Shown here piece after piece: positions 28,267 through 36,026 of a stretch of DNA of 64,000 bases (positions within the stretch are counted from its first letter, which is position 1; each line of letters begins with the position of its first letter). The translations under genes were made by a program, and so were the position numbers. Source of the stretch: Dehalogenimonas sp. 4OHTPN (GTDB lineage Bacteria > Chloroflexota > Dehalococcoidia > Dehalococcoidales > Dehalococcoidaceae); contig NZ_CP159307.1 in NCBI RefSeq assembly GCF_040448695.1, positions 434,001 to 498,000 on the forward strand, read 5' to 3'. The notes under the pieces are model-generated. The model was not told the origin of the DNA. It saw nothing but the letters and a program-made list of their open reading frames with translations, and made no database searches.

Positions 28267-28310
28267 AAGGGGTCAGCACTCTGGATCGGCAAGGTTCAGG
28301 CTGACCCCTT
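28267..28310 (+). terminator. Second leader hairpin
   Basis: AAGGGGTCAGC (28267-28277) pairs with GCTGACCCCTT (28300-28310), with a 22-nt loop and then TTGCCTTT. Together with the first hairpin it forms a tandem leader structure ahead of the ATG at 28386. Confidence 0.55.
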
Positions 28311-28385
28311 TGCCTTTCCGGCCAGGGTGCACCCCAAATACTGTCCCGGCCGCGAACGGACCGAGACTAACAAGGAGGTGCCCGT

Positions 28386-28598
28386 ATGGGTAAGTACGCC
28401 AGCTGGAACGACCTGGAAAAGAATGTCCCCGTCGCCTATCAGGAGAAAGCCACCCCCGAAGCCTTCCGCACCGGCATGAACGGCATCGCGCCGTCCGGCC
28501 TGAAGGTCAAAGAGGGCCGGGTAAGCCACTATCGCGACGGCGTCGACGGCAAGGGTCCGGTCATGGTTAGCGGCTACAAGCGCGCCATGTTCGAATAG
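28386..28598 (+). CDS. Small element protein (70 aa), paralogue of 36717 product
   Basis: ATG 28386 has AAGGAGG 6-12 nt upstream. The sequence MGKYASWNDLEKNVPVAYQE aligns with MGRYANHEEFGVNAPVNYRE of the 36717 gene, and both continue GM..IAP.G. It ends GYKRAMFE, matching the AMF motif of 25911. The family is unknown to me. A small soluble protein at the head of the structural operon could be a scaffold, adaptor or processing substrate. Confidence 0.7.
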   Translation: MGKYASWNDLEKNVPVAYQEKATPEAFRTGMNGIAPSGLKVKEGRVSHYRDGVDGKGPVMVSGYKRAMFE

Positions 28599-28617
28599 CG
28601 CCACCTTCGCCTGGCGC

Positions 28618-28690
28618 CCTCCCCTGGAAGCTTGTTTTAGATCCCTTACCGCCGTCGCGGCGGCGGTGAGGGTGAAAGCCCGAGGGGAGG
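28618..28690 (+). ncRNA. Structured intercistronic RNA segment
   Basis: Outer stem CCTCCCCT (28618-28625) / AGGGGAGG (28683-28690) encloses an inner 12-bp hairpin, CCCTTACCGCCG (28643-28654) / CGGCGGTGAGGG (28661-28672), with one G-U pair. It lies between two genes of one operon and could be a processing or stability element that separates the first gene from the highly repeated Met-rich genes. Confidence 0.45.
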
Positions 28691-28742
28691 CGACGCCGGG
28701 CTAGCGCGTAAGAATCGATCGAGGGTTATAAGGAGAAAAACG

Positions 28743-28946
28743 ATGTACAACGCACAGCAAGTGAGCGGGCCGTTCGCGCCAGGCCAGGCGGGTCCGATGC
28801 AGGTGGCCGGACCTTCGGCCTACTACCCGTCCCAGACCACCGATCCCTTCTCGGGGATGTTTTCCGCCATGATGCCCATGATCATGATGGTGATGATGAT
28901 GGCTATCATCATGCCCATGATGAAGGGCGTCACGTCCAAGGACTGA
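28743..28946 (+). CDS. Met-rich single-pass membrane protein (copy 1)
   Basis: The 67-residue protein has AAGGAG 8 nt before ATG 28743. A Gln/Pro/Gly-rich N-terminus is followed by one transmembrane segment dominated by Met (MFSAMMPMIMMVMMMAI) and a short basic tail. It is a close tandem paralogue of the next gene. Size, single helix and duplication resemble small virion coat or membrane proteins; that is inference, as no family was recognised. Confidence 0.75.
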   Translation: MYNAQQVSGPFAPGQAGPMQVAGPSAYYPSQTTDPFSGMFSAMMPMIMMVMMMAIIMPMMKGVTSKD

Positions 28947-28982
28947 ACCAAAACGAAAGTGACTACAGGAGGTAGCTAAGAA

Positions 28983-29177
28983 ATGTATCCCGCCCAGCAG
29001 TTCAACACCCAGCAGGTCCGGCCGCAGCAGTACCAGTACGGCACCGTCGGCGGCTACTATCCACTTCAGACCACCGACATGACCGGCATGTTCTCGGCGA
29101 TGATGCCGATGATCATGATGGTGATGATGATGGCCATCCTGATGCCGATGATGAAGGGCATCACTTCAAAGTCCTAG
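28983..29177 (+). CDS. Met-rich single-pass membrane protein (copy 2)
   Basis: The 64-residue protein has ACAGGAGG upstream of ATG 28983. The same Met-rich helix (MFSAMMPMIMMVMMMAIL) and tail (MPMMKGITSK) appear as in copy 1; the N-terminal parts differ but both are Gln/Tyr-rich and carry YYPxQTTD. High-level expression is suggested by the strong ribosome-binding sites and position near the promoter. Confidence 0.75.
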   Translation: MYPAQQFNTQQVRPQQYQYGTVGGYYPLQTTDMTGMFSAMMPMIMMVMMMAILMPMMKGITSKS

Positions 29178-29208
29178 GCGAGCCCGCAAGACAGGAGGAA
29201 CGAAATTC

Positions 29209-29796
29209 ATGACGAAAGAGAATATCCCGCAGCAGTACCCGGGCTACCCCGGGGCGCGGCCTCCCAAGGGCTGGGTGCCTCCCCTGGGGCAGTCCCTCGC
29301 CCTGCTCGGCGTCTACGACAACGAGTCCGGCGCCTGGATGGGTCTGCCGCTCCAGGTCCTCCGGGAAGCCCTGCTTAACGCCGAGGCCATCCACACCGAG
29401 GACAGGATCGACGAACGCGACAAGGTCGAGGTGACGGTACCCGACGCATCCGCCCAGGACACGGTCAAGACCGTCGAACTGGAAGTACCGGCCGGCGAGG
29501 TCTGGTTCCTGAACCGCCTAAACCTCGTCACCGAGGCCGAAGTATCCGGCAACATCCGCGTCTCGAAGTTCCCGAAGACGGACGCCATCGACAAGAAGTA
29601 CCTGGCCACCGACCAGGCAGCCGGAAATGACGAAGCCTACGACCTGGCCGAAGCCGGCCAGTTAGGGGCTGATCTCCGGCTTGTCGGCGGCGACAAACTG
29701 ACGGTGGTCGCCACGGTGACTGCCGCCGGCGGTACCACCGCCGCCCGCAAGGTGATCCTCAGTCCATTCGGCCGCAAGGCCAGGCGGCTAGTCTAA
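29209..29796 (+). CDS. Putative structural protein, beta-rich
   Basis: The 195-residue protein starts at ATG 29209 behind ACAGGAGG. It has a Pro/Gly-rich N-terminus (YPGYPGARPPKGWVPP), a short helix, then a beta-rich domain (VEVTVPDASAQDTVKTVELE...VWFLNRLNLVTEA). There is no signal peptide or membrane segment. It resembles virion or appendage proteins in composition only. Confidence 0.6.
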   Translation: MTKENIPQQYPGYPGARPPKGWVPPLGQSLALLGVYDNESGAWMGLPLQVLREALLNAEAIHTEDRIDERDKVEVTVPDASAQDTVKTVELEVPAGEVWFLNRLNLVTEAEVSGNIRVSKFPKTDAIDKKYLATDQAAGNDEAYDLAEAGQLGADLRLVGGDKLTVVATVTAAGGTTAARKVILSPFGRKARRLV

Positions 29797-29813
29797 GCGT
29801 AGGGAGGCTTCCC

Positions 29814-30314
29814 ATGCCCTATGCGATGGTGCCGCCGGGCTACCGGGCGATACCTCTGGGAATTGCCGGCAGCATTGAAGGATTGGGCGCCTTCGCCTCG
29901 CTCGAAGAGAGATCAGACGAAGGCGCTCTTTTCTTAGCCCGGCTCGATTTCGAGGCATTCCCCTCGGCCGAGACTTTGGCGCAGATCGAGCAGGCTTTTA
30001 CCGATGCCGGCGTCGAGCACTGGCCCGGCTACAGCTTTATCGTCCATGCCGATCCCGATAAACCTGCCGTCTATCTGGCCTGGCAGAAGGGTATGGCCTG
30101 GCTGCCGGTTATCGCCGGCATTATCGGCTTCATCGCCCTGCCGCCGCTAGTTGGTACGGTCATCTGGTGGCTCATCCCGGAGGACGTGAAAAACCTCATT
30201 TCAAGCCTCATCAACATGGGCATGATGCTTCTGGTCATGTTCATCTTGATGCAGGTGATGAAGCCGCTTACGGCGCCCGCTAAGACCAAGAAACTACCCG
30301 AGGCTAAATCGTGA
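29814..30314 (+). CDS. Membrane protein of the structural operon
   Basis: The 166-residue protein has GTAGGGAGG before ATG 29814. The N-terminal 90 residues form an alpha/beta domain. Two hydrophobic segments follow (LPVIAGIIGFIALPPLVGTV near 100 and a Met-rich LINMGMMLLVMFILMQVM near 140). The tail is Lys-rich. The stop overlaps the GTG of the next small gene. Function is unknown. Confidence 0.65.
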   Translation: MPYAMVPPGYRAIPLGIAGSIEGLGAFASLEERSDEGALFLARLDFEAFPSAETLAQIEQAFTDAGVEHWPGYSFIVHADPDKPAVYLAWQKGMAWLPVIAGIIGFIALPPLVGTVIWWLIPEDVKNLISSLINMGMMLLVMFILMQVMKPLTAPAKTKKLPEAKS

Positions 30315-30472
30315 CCAGCTATCCCACAGAGTACAACAACTATCAACCGATGTTCTGGCAGGCGGCGTTTTCGGCCGTCATAGGTGTCGCCATGATGATC
30401 GCCCTGGGCGCCTGGGCTCTGTCCACGGTGAGAAAAGCCCTGAAGGGCGAGGACGTGGAGTTTCCGCTGTGA
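30311..30472 (+). CDS. Small single-pass membrane protein (53 aa)
   Basis: GTG 30311 overlaps the previous stop (GTGA), and the stop overlaps the GTG of the next gene in the same way, so the frame is locked between two coupled genes. One transmembrane helix (FWQAAFSAVIGVAMMIALGA) is followed by a basic region and an acidic tail. No family was recognised. Confidence 0.7.
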   Translation: MTSYPTEYNNYQPMFWQAAFSAVIGVAMMIALGAWALSTVRKALKGEDVEFPL

Positions 30473-31035
30473 GCCAGGCGTCATCGGTTATGGGCGGAAT
30501 GCTAGGCGACGTCTTCTGGGATTTGCCGCCATGGCTTTATTACAGCCCGGGCTACGACCTCGGCCTTTCCGTCTATGTGGCCAATCCCACGGACGTCGAC
30601 AAAGAGTATGCCCTCTTAGCCAGGCTGTCGCGGGACACGACTCAGATCAGCGAAGAGGCCCTGCCGGTCTTCGGTTATACCTGGTTCACGGTCGAACCGG
30701 GGGATGTCGCCAGGCTTAAAGGCGCTTTACGTTTTTCCGAGACCAACGCGGTTCTTACGCTGCTTCTACACGAGAAAGATTCCGGCGAGGTCATCGATTC
30801 GGTGGCCACCGTGCTGGTAGCGACTAGCAGTTCGCCCCTTCCGCCTGCTTGGCCGGGAGCGCCGGTGAACACCGGCTCTTCGGGCTTCGACTTGAGCCAA
30901 ATGATGGGCATGATATTGCCCGTTTTGATTCTGGGTATGGTGGCATCGGCGATGAAGCACAAAAAGGATGAAACCAAACGGCTAGAACCGGGAAAAGAGC
31001 CGGTGAAACAGCTGCCGCCAGGGAGGGGAAGCTGA
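30469..31035 (+). CDS. Membrane-anchored beta-rich protein
   Basis: The 188-residue protein has GTG 30469 overlapping the previous stop. A beta-sandwich-like domain (about 30-115) is followed by a Pro linker and a Met-rich transmembrane segment (MMGMILPVLILGMVASAM near 145), then a Lys/Pro tail. The architecture suggests a surface-exposed domain held by the C-terminal helix. It overlaps the next ATG by 1 nt. Confidence 0.65.
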   Translation: MSQASSVMGGMLGDVFWDLPPWLYYSPGYDLGLSVYVANPTDVDKEYALLARLSRDTTQISEEALPVFGYTWFTVEPGDVARLKGALRFSETNAVLTLLLHEKDSGEVIDSVATVLVATSSSPLPPAWPGAPVNTGSSGFDLSQMMGMILPVLILGMVASAMKHKKDETKRLEPGKEPVKQLPPGRGS

Positions 31036-31502
31036 TGCCGGGCGAGTTCTACATCGAGGGCAGCAAAACAAAGGTCTCTCTGAAGGCTATCGAGGCGGCC
31101 ATCGTCAGCCTCGAGGCGAGGCTGGAGGCGGTGAGAAACCAGACCGACAAGCTGTCCGGTGAGGTGCCTTACATAGGTTTCGCCGTTGCCGACTGGCAAG
31201 CCTCTGAAAGCAACCTGATCGTCGTGGGTGGGCCTGGCGCGAAATACAAGCTGCACGACCTTTCGCTCGGCATCCAGAACCTCACCGGGACCCAGGTAAC
31301 AGTCCGGCTGTACAAGAAGATAAACGGCGCCGAGCGAAGAGTGTACGAGCAGTCTTTCGATGCCGCCGCCGACGGGCCGGGCCTGCCGGTGGTGAACGGA
31401 AGTTGGGCGATCCACGACACACTCAGGGTAACGGTCCAGAGCAACGACCCGGCCGACAACGGCAAGGCGGTCGATTACGACTTTCTGCTGGAGGCGATGT
31501 AG
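31035..31502 (+). CDS. Hypothetical protein with N-terminal coiled coil and beta domain
   Basis: The 155-residue protein starts at ATG 31035 with GGGAGGGGAAGC upstream. Residues 10-40 are a short coiled coil (IEAAIVSLEARLEAVRNQTD); the rest is beta-rich (QVTVRLYKKINGAERRVYEQ). It resembles trimeric fibre or connector proteins in layout. No family was recognised. Confidence 0.6.
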   Translation: MPGEFYIEGSKTKVSLKAIEAAIVSLEARLEAVRNQTDKLSGEVPYIGFAVADWQASESNLIVVGGPGAKYKLHDLSLGIQNLTGTQVTVRLYKKINGAERRVYEQSFDAAADGPGLPVVNGSWAIHDTLRVTVQSNDPADNGKAVDYDFLLEAM

Positions 31503-32006
31503 GTGAGCCTTTTCGTAAGAGCAAAATCGGGAGTATCCAAGCTCTCGGAAATCGAGATCGATGCCGACAAAGACTGGGGCGGCAAGCTCATCCGCAACCT
31601 GGGCGGGATCGACTCGCTTATGCAGCCGGGCGACATCATCTACCGCGGCCAGGCCGTCTTCGAACGGCTGCCCATCCAGTACGGCACCGGCTACAACGTC
31701 CTCAAGGCGCTTAACCAGGGCGGAGGGCGGCCGGGCTGGCTGGATATCCAGGAACTCATCGCCTACATGACCGGCGCGGTCAACCGGGTTGCCGATCCGC
31801 CGCTACTCGTCATCCCGAGACCGTCCATGGTCATTGTGGCCGCCGAAGATCATTCAGGCGGTGCCTTTACAGCCGGGAAGGCGCTTTCTGTTGCGGCGCC
31901 GGTTATCACGGTATCGAGCGAAGCCAATGTCGATTTGGCTCAAAGCAGATCTATGACGCTAACAATCCCGGCGCCGGGCATCGGTGTGACAGCACAACTT
32001 GTTTAG
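31503..32006 (+). CDS. Hypothetical structural-operon protein
   Basis: The 167-residue protein starts at GTG 31503 directly after the previous stop. It has a compact N-terminal domain (residues 1-100) and a C-terminal beta domain (SMVIVAAEDHSGGAFTAGKA...). It is soluble and of unknown function. Its position between putative surface proteins suggests a virion or particle role. Confidence 0.6.
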   Translation: MSLFVRAKSGVSKLSEIEIDADKDWGGKLIRNLGGIDSLMQPGDIIYRGQAVFERLPIQYGTGYNVLKALNQGGGRPGWLDIQELIAYMTGAVNRVADPPLLVIPRPSMVIVAAEDHSGGAFTAGKALSVAAPVITVSSEANVDLAQSRSMTLTIPAPGIGVTAQLV

Positions 32007-32013
32007 GAGAGAA

Positions 32014-32775
32014 ATGGAAATGACCGAACGATTCTACATTGAAGACCCAAAGCTGGAAACCAAGTATCGCCGTTTCGAAAAGCTGGGCACCGAACTAAAG
32101 TTGCCCGTTTTCAAGACCTTCCTTGAAATGGAGGTCCTGGACCGTGATGGCAAAACCATCCATGCTCACAAGCAGCGGAGTCACTCTTGGAACCGCAACG
32201 CCTACAACTTCCTGTTTTCCCAGATGGCTGCCTACGGCCTAACTGGAACCAATTTATTCGAAGCCGGCGCCATATCCCTCAAGTGGACGAACGGCAACAT
32301 CTACCCCAATAGCTCCGGCTGGGCTCTTAACCAGGTCGCCGGTTTGGATGAAGGCGTTAACGTAAACGACCGCTCAACCAATACCGGGTTTCTGGCCACG
32401 GCCGGCGCAACGGACAAAGGCATCATCGTCGGCACCAATAACTTTCCCGAATCGTTCGACGGATACGTATTGGGAGCTCCGATCGGCAATGGCTCGGGAG
32501 CGGGCCAGATGGACTATGCCCAATCGGACCTCCACTCGATTACGTATGACGCTCCCACCAAAACCTTCACCGACACTTTAATCCGTTATATCAACAACAA
32601 CTCCGGCGCGGACATCGGAGTGAACGAGGTCGCCCTGTACGGCAAGGTCAAGTTCACTTCGGCCGGGACAGGCACCATCATGTTTTCCCGCGACCTCCTG
32701 GCATCAACCGTCACCGTGCCCAACACCGGCCAGCTCAAAGTGACCTACACCATCCAGCTGGCCTATCCGGCATAA
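32014..32775 (+). CDS. Putative major structural or fibre protein (253 aa)
   Basis: The start at ATG 32014 has TAGGAGAG 5 nt upstream, giving a 253-residue protein that is one of the largest non-enzymatic products of the operon. The N-terminal segment SHSWNRNAYNFLFSQMAA resembles tail or appendage proteins of phages. The remainder is rich in Gly/Asn/Thr with beta-strand character (ADIGVNEVALYGKVKF, LKVTYTIQLAYPA). No membrane segment is present. Capsid or receptor-binding function is possible but unproven. Confidence 0.6.
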   Translation: MEMTERFYIEDPKLETKYRRFEKLGTELKLPVFKTFLEMEVLDRDGKTIHAHKQRSHSWNRNAYNFLFSQMAAYGLTGTNLFEAGAISLKWTNGNIYPNSSGWALNQVAGLDEGVNVNDRSTNTGFLATAGATDKGIIVGTNNFPESFDGYVLGAPIGNGSGAGQMDYAQSDLHSITYDAPTKTFTDTLIRYINNNSGADIGVNEVALYGKVKFTSAGTGTIMFSRDLLASTVTVPNTGQLKVTYTIQLAYPA

Positions 32776-32784
32776 GGAGATGAA

Positions 32785-34041
32785 ATGCGCTACGCCATCA
32801 TTCCAAAAGGTAAAAGCCTGACCGATATCGAGGTCGAAGCAAAAAAGATCGGCGCCCGGAACCTGAAAAAGGCGGAGGTCATCGGCCAGGTCTTCTGTGA
32901 ACTGGACCAAGCCCAGGCCGGGAAATTGGCCGCGGTCCCGGGTCTGGTGCTTAAGCCCCTCAAGGAGTACGGCACCAGTCAGATGACCGCCCAGGCACCG
33001 TCGGCCGAGAGCATCTCGGATGTCTTCTATTTTCTGCGGAGCTATTTCGCTCCGCCGATCACCGGCACCGGCCTGACTGTGGCGGTGATCGATAGCGGCG
33101 TCCGTAAGACCCACCGGTCGCTTCAGGGCAAGGTGGTCTATGAGGCCAACTTCACCGAGTCGCCGACCGCTGCCGATGTCTTCGGCCATGGCACCCAGGT
33201 GGCCTTCACCATCGCCGGTGGAATGCACGCACTGGGTGAAAACGCCGGTGTCTCACCCGGCGCCGTCATCATGAACATCAAGGTCATCGGTGACGAGGGC
33301 ATCGCCTCGGACGAAGCCATTGTTCTGGGCATCGACCGGGTGTGCGACCTGGCCGAGCAGGCAAGAACCTCCGGGCTTTTACCGACCGACGACCTCTATC
33401 CCAATGTGATAAACCTCTCCCTCGGCGGTGAGGATGACGGAGATCCCGACAACCCGGTCCGGGTTGCCTGCCGCATGGCAAGCGTCGAATACGGACTCGA
33501 TGTCGTCGCCGCGGCCGGCAACACCGGCCCCAAGATGACAACAGTGATGCTTCCTGCCTGTGAACCGGAGGTCATCGCCGTAGGGGCGGTGGAAACGTTC
33601 GGCGAGCTTCTTGTCTGGGAGAGGTCCTCGCGCGGCCCGACCGTCCAGGGCGAGACCAAGCCGGATTTCGTCATCTGGGGCACCAACCTCGAGATGGCCT
33701 CCGATAAAAACGACGAGGACTTCCTGGTGAAGTCGGGAACGAGCTTTGCCGCGCCGATGCTTGCAGGCCTCACCGGTCTTCTCTGGGAAAGCGGCCGCAG
33801 GGCTTATGGCGAGGGTTGGCAGTACCGCTGGACGGCGGCCAGGGAGGTCGCGCCTTACTTTTCGACCAAGCCCCAAGATGCGCCACTGGGCAAGGACAAT
33901 GCCTACGGCTTCGGACTGCCGGCCATGGGCGCCATGCTCGGCCAGGTGATGAGTAACGCTTCACCCAATGCCCAGACAACGGAAATGGTTCAAATGATGA
34001 CGGCCGTGATGATGATGGCCGGCGTAATGGGAGCGATATAG
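32785..34041 (+). CDS. Subtilisin-like (S8) serine protease with Met-rich C-terminal helix
   Basis: The 418-residue protein has the S8 triad: Asp103 (VIDSG), His135 (FGHGTQ) and Ser320 (SGTSFAAP), with the oxyanion-region NAAGN-type AAGNTG present near 250. The first 80 residues may be an inhibitor-like prodomain. The C-terminus ends in MVQMMTAVMMMAGVMGAI, the Met-rich helix type seen in other proteins of this operon. No classical signal peptide is present. It probably matures or processes co-encoded structural proteins, analogous to virion proteases. Start ATG 32785 with AAGGAG upstream. Confidence 0.85.
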   Translation: MRYAIIPKGKSLTDIEVEAKKIGARNLKKAEVIGQVFCELDQAQAGKLAAVPGLVLKPLKEYGTSQMTAQAPSAESISDVFYFLRSYFAPPITGTGLTVAVIDSGVRKTHRSLQGKVVYEANFTESPTAADVFGHGTQVAFTIAGGMHALGENAGVSPGAVIMNIKVIGDEGIASDEAIVLGIDRVCDLAEQARTSGLLPTDDLYPNVINLSLGGEDDGDPDNPVRVACRMASVEYGLDVVAAAGNTGPKMTTVMLPACEPEVIAVGAVETFGELLVWERSSRGPTVQGETKPDFVIWGTNLEMASDKNDEDFLVKSGTSFAAPMLAGLTGLLWESGRRAYGEGWQYRWTAAREVAPYFSTKPQDAPLGKDNAYGFGLPAMGAMLGQVMSNASPNAQTTEMVQMMTAVMMMAGVMGAI

Positions 34042-34233
34042 ATGAACAAAGGAATGATTGCAGCCATCGTCATTGAGCTTGTGGGCATCGGCGCCACTGG
34101 CGTCGGCATCGGCATCGAGCTGGCAAGTTCTGTCGATTTCGGCCTGGTGGTCACCACCAGCGGCAGCTGCCTCATCGCCATGGGCGGCGTTATCTGGGGC
34201 AAGTTCATCTGCATTAACCGAAAGAAGGACTGA
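34042..34233 (+). CDS. Small two-pass membrane protein (63 aa)
   Basis: ATG 34042 directly follows the protease stop. Two hydrophobic helices (IAAIVIELVGIGATGVGIGI and LVVTTSGSCLIAMGGVIWG) are joined by a short acidic loop, with a basic tail. It overlaps the next gene by 1 nt (TGATG). It could act as a holin-like or scaffold membrane protein. No family was recognised. Confidence 0.6.
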   Translation: MNKGMIAAIVIELVGIGATGVGIGIELASSVDFGLVVTTSGSCLIAMGGVIWGKFICINRKKD

Positions 34234-34547
34234 TGGCCATGGAGAGACTGTTTATCGCATTGGCAGCCCTCTTCGGAGGTATTGTCGCCGCGGCCCTCGG
34301 CTGGCTTGAAAGCAAAGAGGCCTTCGACCTGCGGAAGTTCGGCGGCTCTATCGTCCGGTCACTGATCGCCGGGGTGGTGTTGGCTCTTGGCTCAAGCCTT
34401 GCCGGTCCGGTCGACATAGCCGCACTCTTTTATGCCTTCCTGGGCGGCGCCGGGGTCGACGTCATCGGCAACAGGCTCTCCGGCAACTTCGGCAACGGCA
34501 GTTTCCCTGTGACGCAAAAACCTCCGGAAGATGTTGAGGAGATCTAG
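34233..34547 (+). CDS. Membrane protein, holin-like in size and topology
   Basis: The 104-residue protein has two to three transmembrane helices (LFIALAALFGGIVAAALGWL, SLIAGVVLALGSSLAG, LFYAFLGGAGVDVIG) and a Pro/Glu tail. Class I/II holins have similar size, but no lysin gene is adjacent, so the name is descriptive. ATG 34233 overlaps the previous stop; ATG 34239 is an alternative. Confidence 0.55.
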   Translation: MAMERLFIALAALFGGIVAAALGWLESKEAFDLRKFGGSIVRSLIAGVVLALGSSLAGPVDIAALFYAFLGGAGVDVIGNRLSGNFGNGSFPVTQKPPEDVEEI

Positions 34548-34934
34548 ATGGCGCAGTACGCAGATATCATCTCCATCGATGCGCCGCCCGAGGCCTCTTC
34601 AGGCAGCCGGGTGGATCTTACCATTCGGGTGAAGAATACCTATTCAGCGCCGATCGCCATCAAAGTGGCGGCGACGCTGGAATACGGCTCTCCGCCTTAC
34701 CCGGGCGCCGTTATCCCGGTGGACTGGGCCAACGTCGATGCAGGGGTTACCTGGCCGTTTTCCGGCTATTTTTACATGCCCGGACAGAAGGTAACTGTTC
34801 GCGCTAAAAGCTTCTGGTACGGCGCCGACGGAGTGTGGTATGCCGACGACGAGATGACAAAGACGGCGAGTCTCGCTTCGGTCGAATCCCCAAATATCTC
34901 GGACTTTCGCATCGCCGATTTTGCCAAAACATAG
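34548..34934 (+). CDS. Ig-like/CARDB-like protein with C-terminal ISDFRIADFAKT tag
   Basis: The 128-residue protein is one beta-sandwich-like domain (VDLTIRVKNTYSAPIAIKVA...), as in CARDB-type repeats. It ends SPNISDFRIADFAKT, and the next protein ends in the near-identical TISEFKISDFAKV, so both carry a shared C-terminal tag. It has no signal peptide or membrane helix. Likely a structural or surface protein. Confidence 0.6.
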   Translation: MAQYADIISIDAPPEASSGSRVDLTIRVKNTYSAPIAIKVAATLEYGSPPYPGAVIPVDWANVDAGVTWPFSGYFYMPGQKVTVRAKSFWYGADGVWYADDEMTKTASLASVESPNISDFRIADFAKT

Positions 34935-34943
34935 GAGGAACAC

Positions 34944-35546
34944 ATGGCTCTCAAGAAACTGGAACTCGAACTGAAGCCCTTTACCGCTCAGGGAGAAGGC
35001 GCAGTTGCCCTTGCCGAAGACCCGACATTGCCCGGCTGGTATGTCGATCCGGCGACCGGCCAACGCGTCTTTTTCGATCCGGTGGCCGGCAAGTTCTTCA
35101 CCGCCGCGGGCGGCGTCTACATCCCCCTCGGCTACATGAATCCGGCGCCGAAGCAGGTGGCCGTCGCCCCCGGCGACCGGCTGATGGTGTCCATTTCATT
35201 CAAGTACACCGGACCGGCAATCTCCGGCGTCACCGGCTACTACTGCATCGGCACGAACGGGATGTTCGGCTTCGACGAAAAGCTGGTGCAGTTGACGACG
35301 TTTTCCATCCCGCAGGTGACCACGCCGCCGTCATATCCCAACGTCACCAACTCCTATATCTTCACCATCCCGTCGAACGTCGACACCAACTGGGACGACA
35401 TCTACGTGAAAATCTTCGGCGGCACGCCCTCCATCGGCGGCCAGGCGACCACGAATTACCTGTTCGGATATGAGAACGCCCTCCTTGTCGCCGGCATCCA
35501 GCCGACGATCTCGGAGTTCAAGATCTCGGACTTCGCCAAGGTGTAG
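34944..35546 (+). CDS. Structural-operon protein with WW-like motif and C-terminal ISEFKISDFAKV tag
   Basis: The 200-residue protein starts at ATG 34944 behind TAGGAGG. It has an Asp/Pro/Gly/aromatic segment (GWYVDPATGQRVFFDPVAGK) reminiscent of WW-type repeats near residues 30-52, then a beta-rich domain, and the same C-terminal tag as the preceding protein. The shared tag in tandem genes suggests a common docking or processing partner, possibly the co-encoded S8 protease. Confidence 0.6.
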   Translation: MALKKLELELKPFTAQGEGAVALAEDPTLPGWYVDPATGQRVFFDPVAGKFFTAAGGVYIPLGYMNPAPKQVAVAPGDRLMVSISFKYTGPAISGVTGYYCIGTNGMFGFDEKLVQLTTFSIPQVTTPPSYPNVTNSYIFTIPSNVDTNWDDIYVKIFGGTPSIGGQATTNYLFGYENALLVAGIQPTISEFKISDFAKV

Positions 35547-35555
35547 GAGATAGTC

Positions 35556-36026
35556 GTGGTACTCGATATCGCCTTTGCGCCGATGGCTCTAGCGCCTACC
35601 ACCTTCAATGCCGGGGACTCCGTCCGGGTGACGGTGTCCTTCAAGTACGTTGTCGGCGTAACGAAGACGGTGAAGCTCTTGGCCGGTCCTTATTCGACCA
35701 ATCTCTTCGGCAAGCACTTGGTGAACGCCTGTGTCGGCCAGGCCGACCTCTCCCTTCCGGCCAGCTCGACGCCGGCCGAAGGGACCGGCTCGGTCGACTT
35801 CCTGCTGGTACCCAAGTCAAGCGGCGGCATCGACGACGGCACCTTCGGCCTTCGCGTTTGGATCGAAGACACGAGCGCCGTAGCCGAACAGGACGCCGTC
35901 ATCATTGTGGCCGGCAATGCTTCGGGCGGCGACATGCTCTCCGGGATGATGCCGATGCTCATGATGCTTCTTATGATGGGCATGATCTTGCCCATGACGC
36001 AAAATCTGGGTGAGGAGTCGGGCTAG
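35556..36026 (+). CDS. Beta-rich protein with Met-rich C-terminal membrane anchor
   Basis: The 156-residue protein starts at GTG 35556 (AGGAGATA upstream). Its beta-sandwich-like body (DSVRVTVSFKYVVGVTKTVK) matches in style the preceding two proteins. The end carries MLSGMMPMLMMLLMMGMILP, again the Met-rich helix. Overlaps the recombinase GTG by 1 nt. It may be the membrane-anchored member of the tagged set. Confidence 0.6.
   Translation: MVLDIAFAPMALAPTTFNAGDSVRVTVSFKYVVGVTKTVKLLAGPYSTNLFGKHLVNACVGQADLSLPASSTPAEGTGSVDFLLVPKSSGGIDDGTFGLRVWIEDTSAVAEQDAVIIVAGNASGGDMLSGMMPMLMMLLMMGMILPMTQNLGEESG

Noticed and set aside
27917-28385. tRNA or tmRNA gene as integration target
   Set aside because: The hairpins here do not form a cloverleaf, and no TTCxA loop with an acceptor stem was found.
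34835-35473. 212-codon Arg-rich open frame in the structural operon
   Set aside because: It overlaps two better-supported genes in another frame, and its Arg/His-rich composition is typical of a shifted GC-rich frame.
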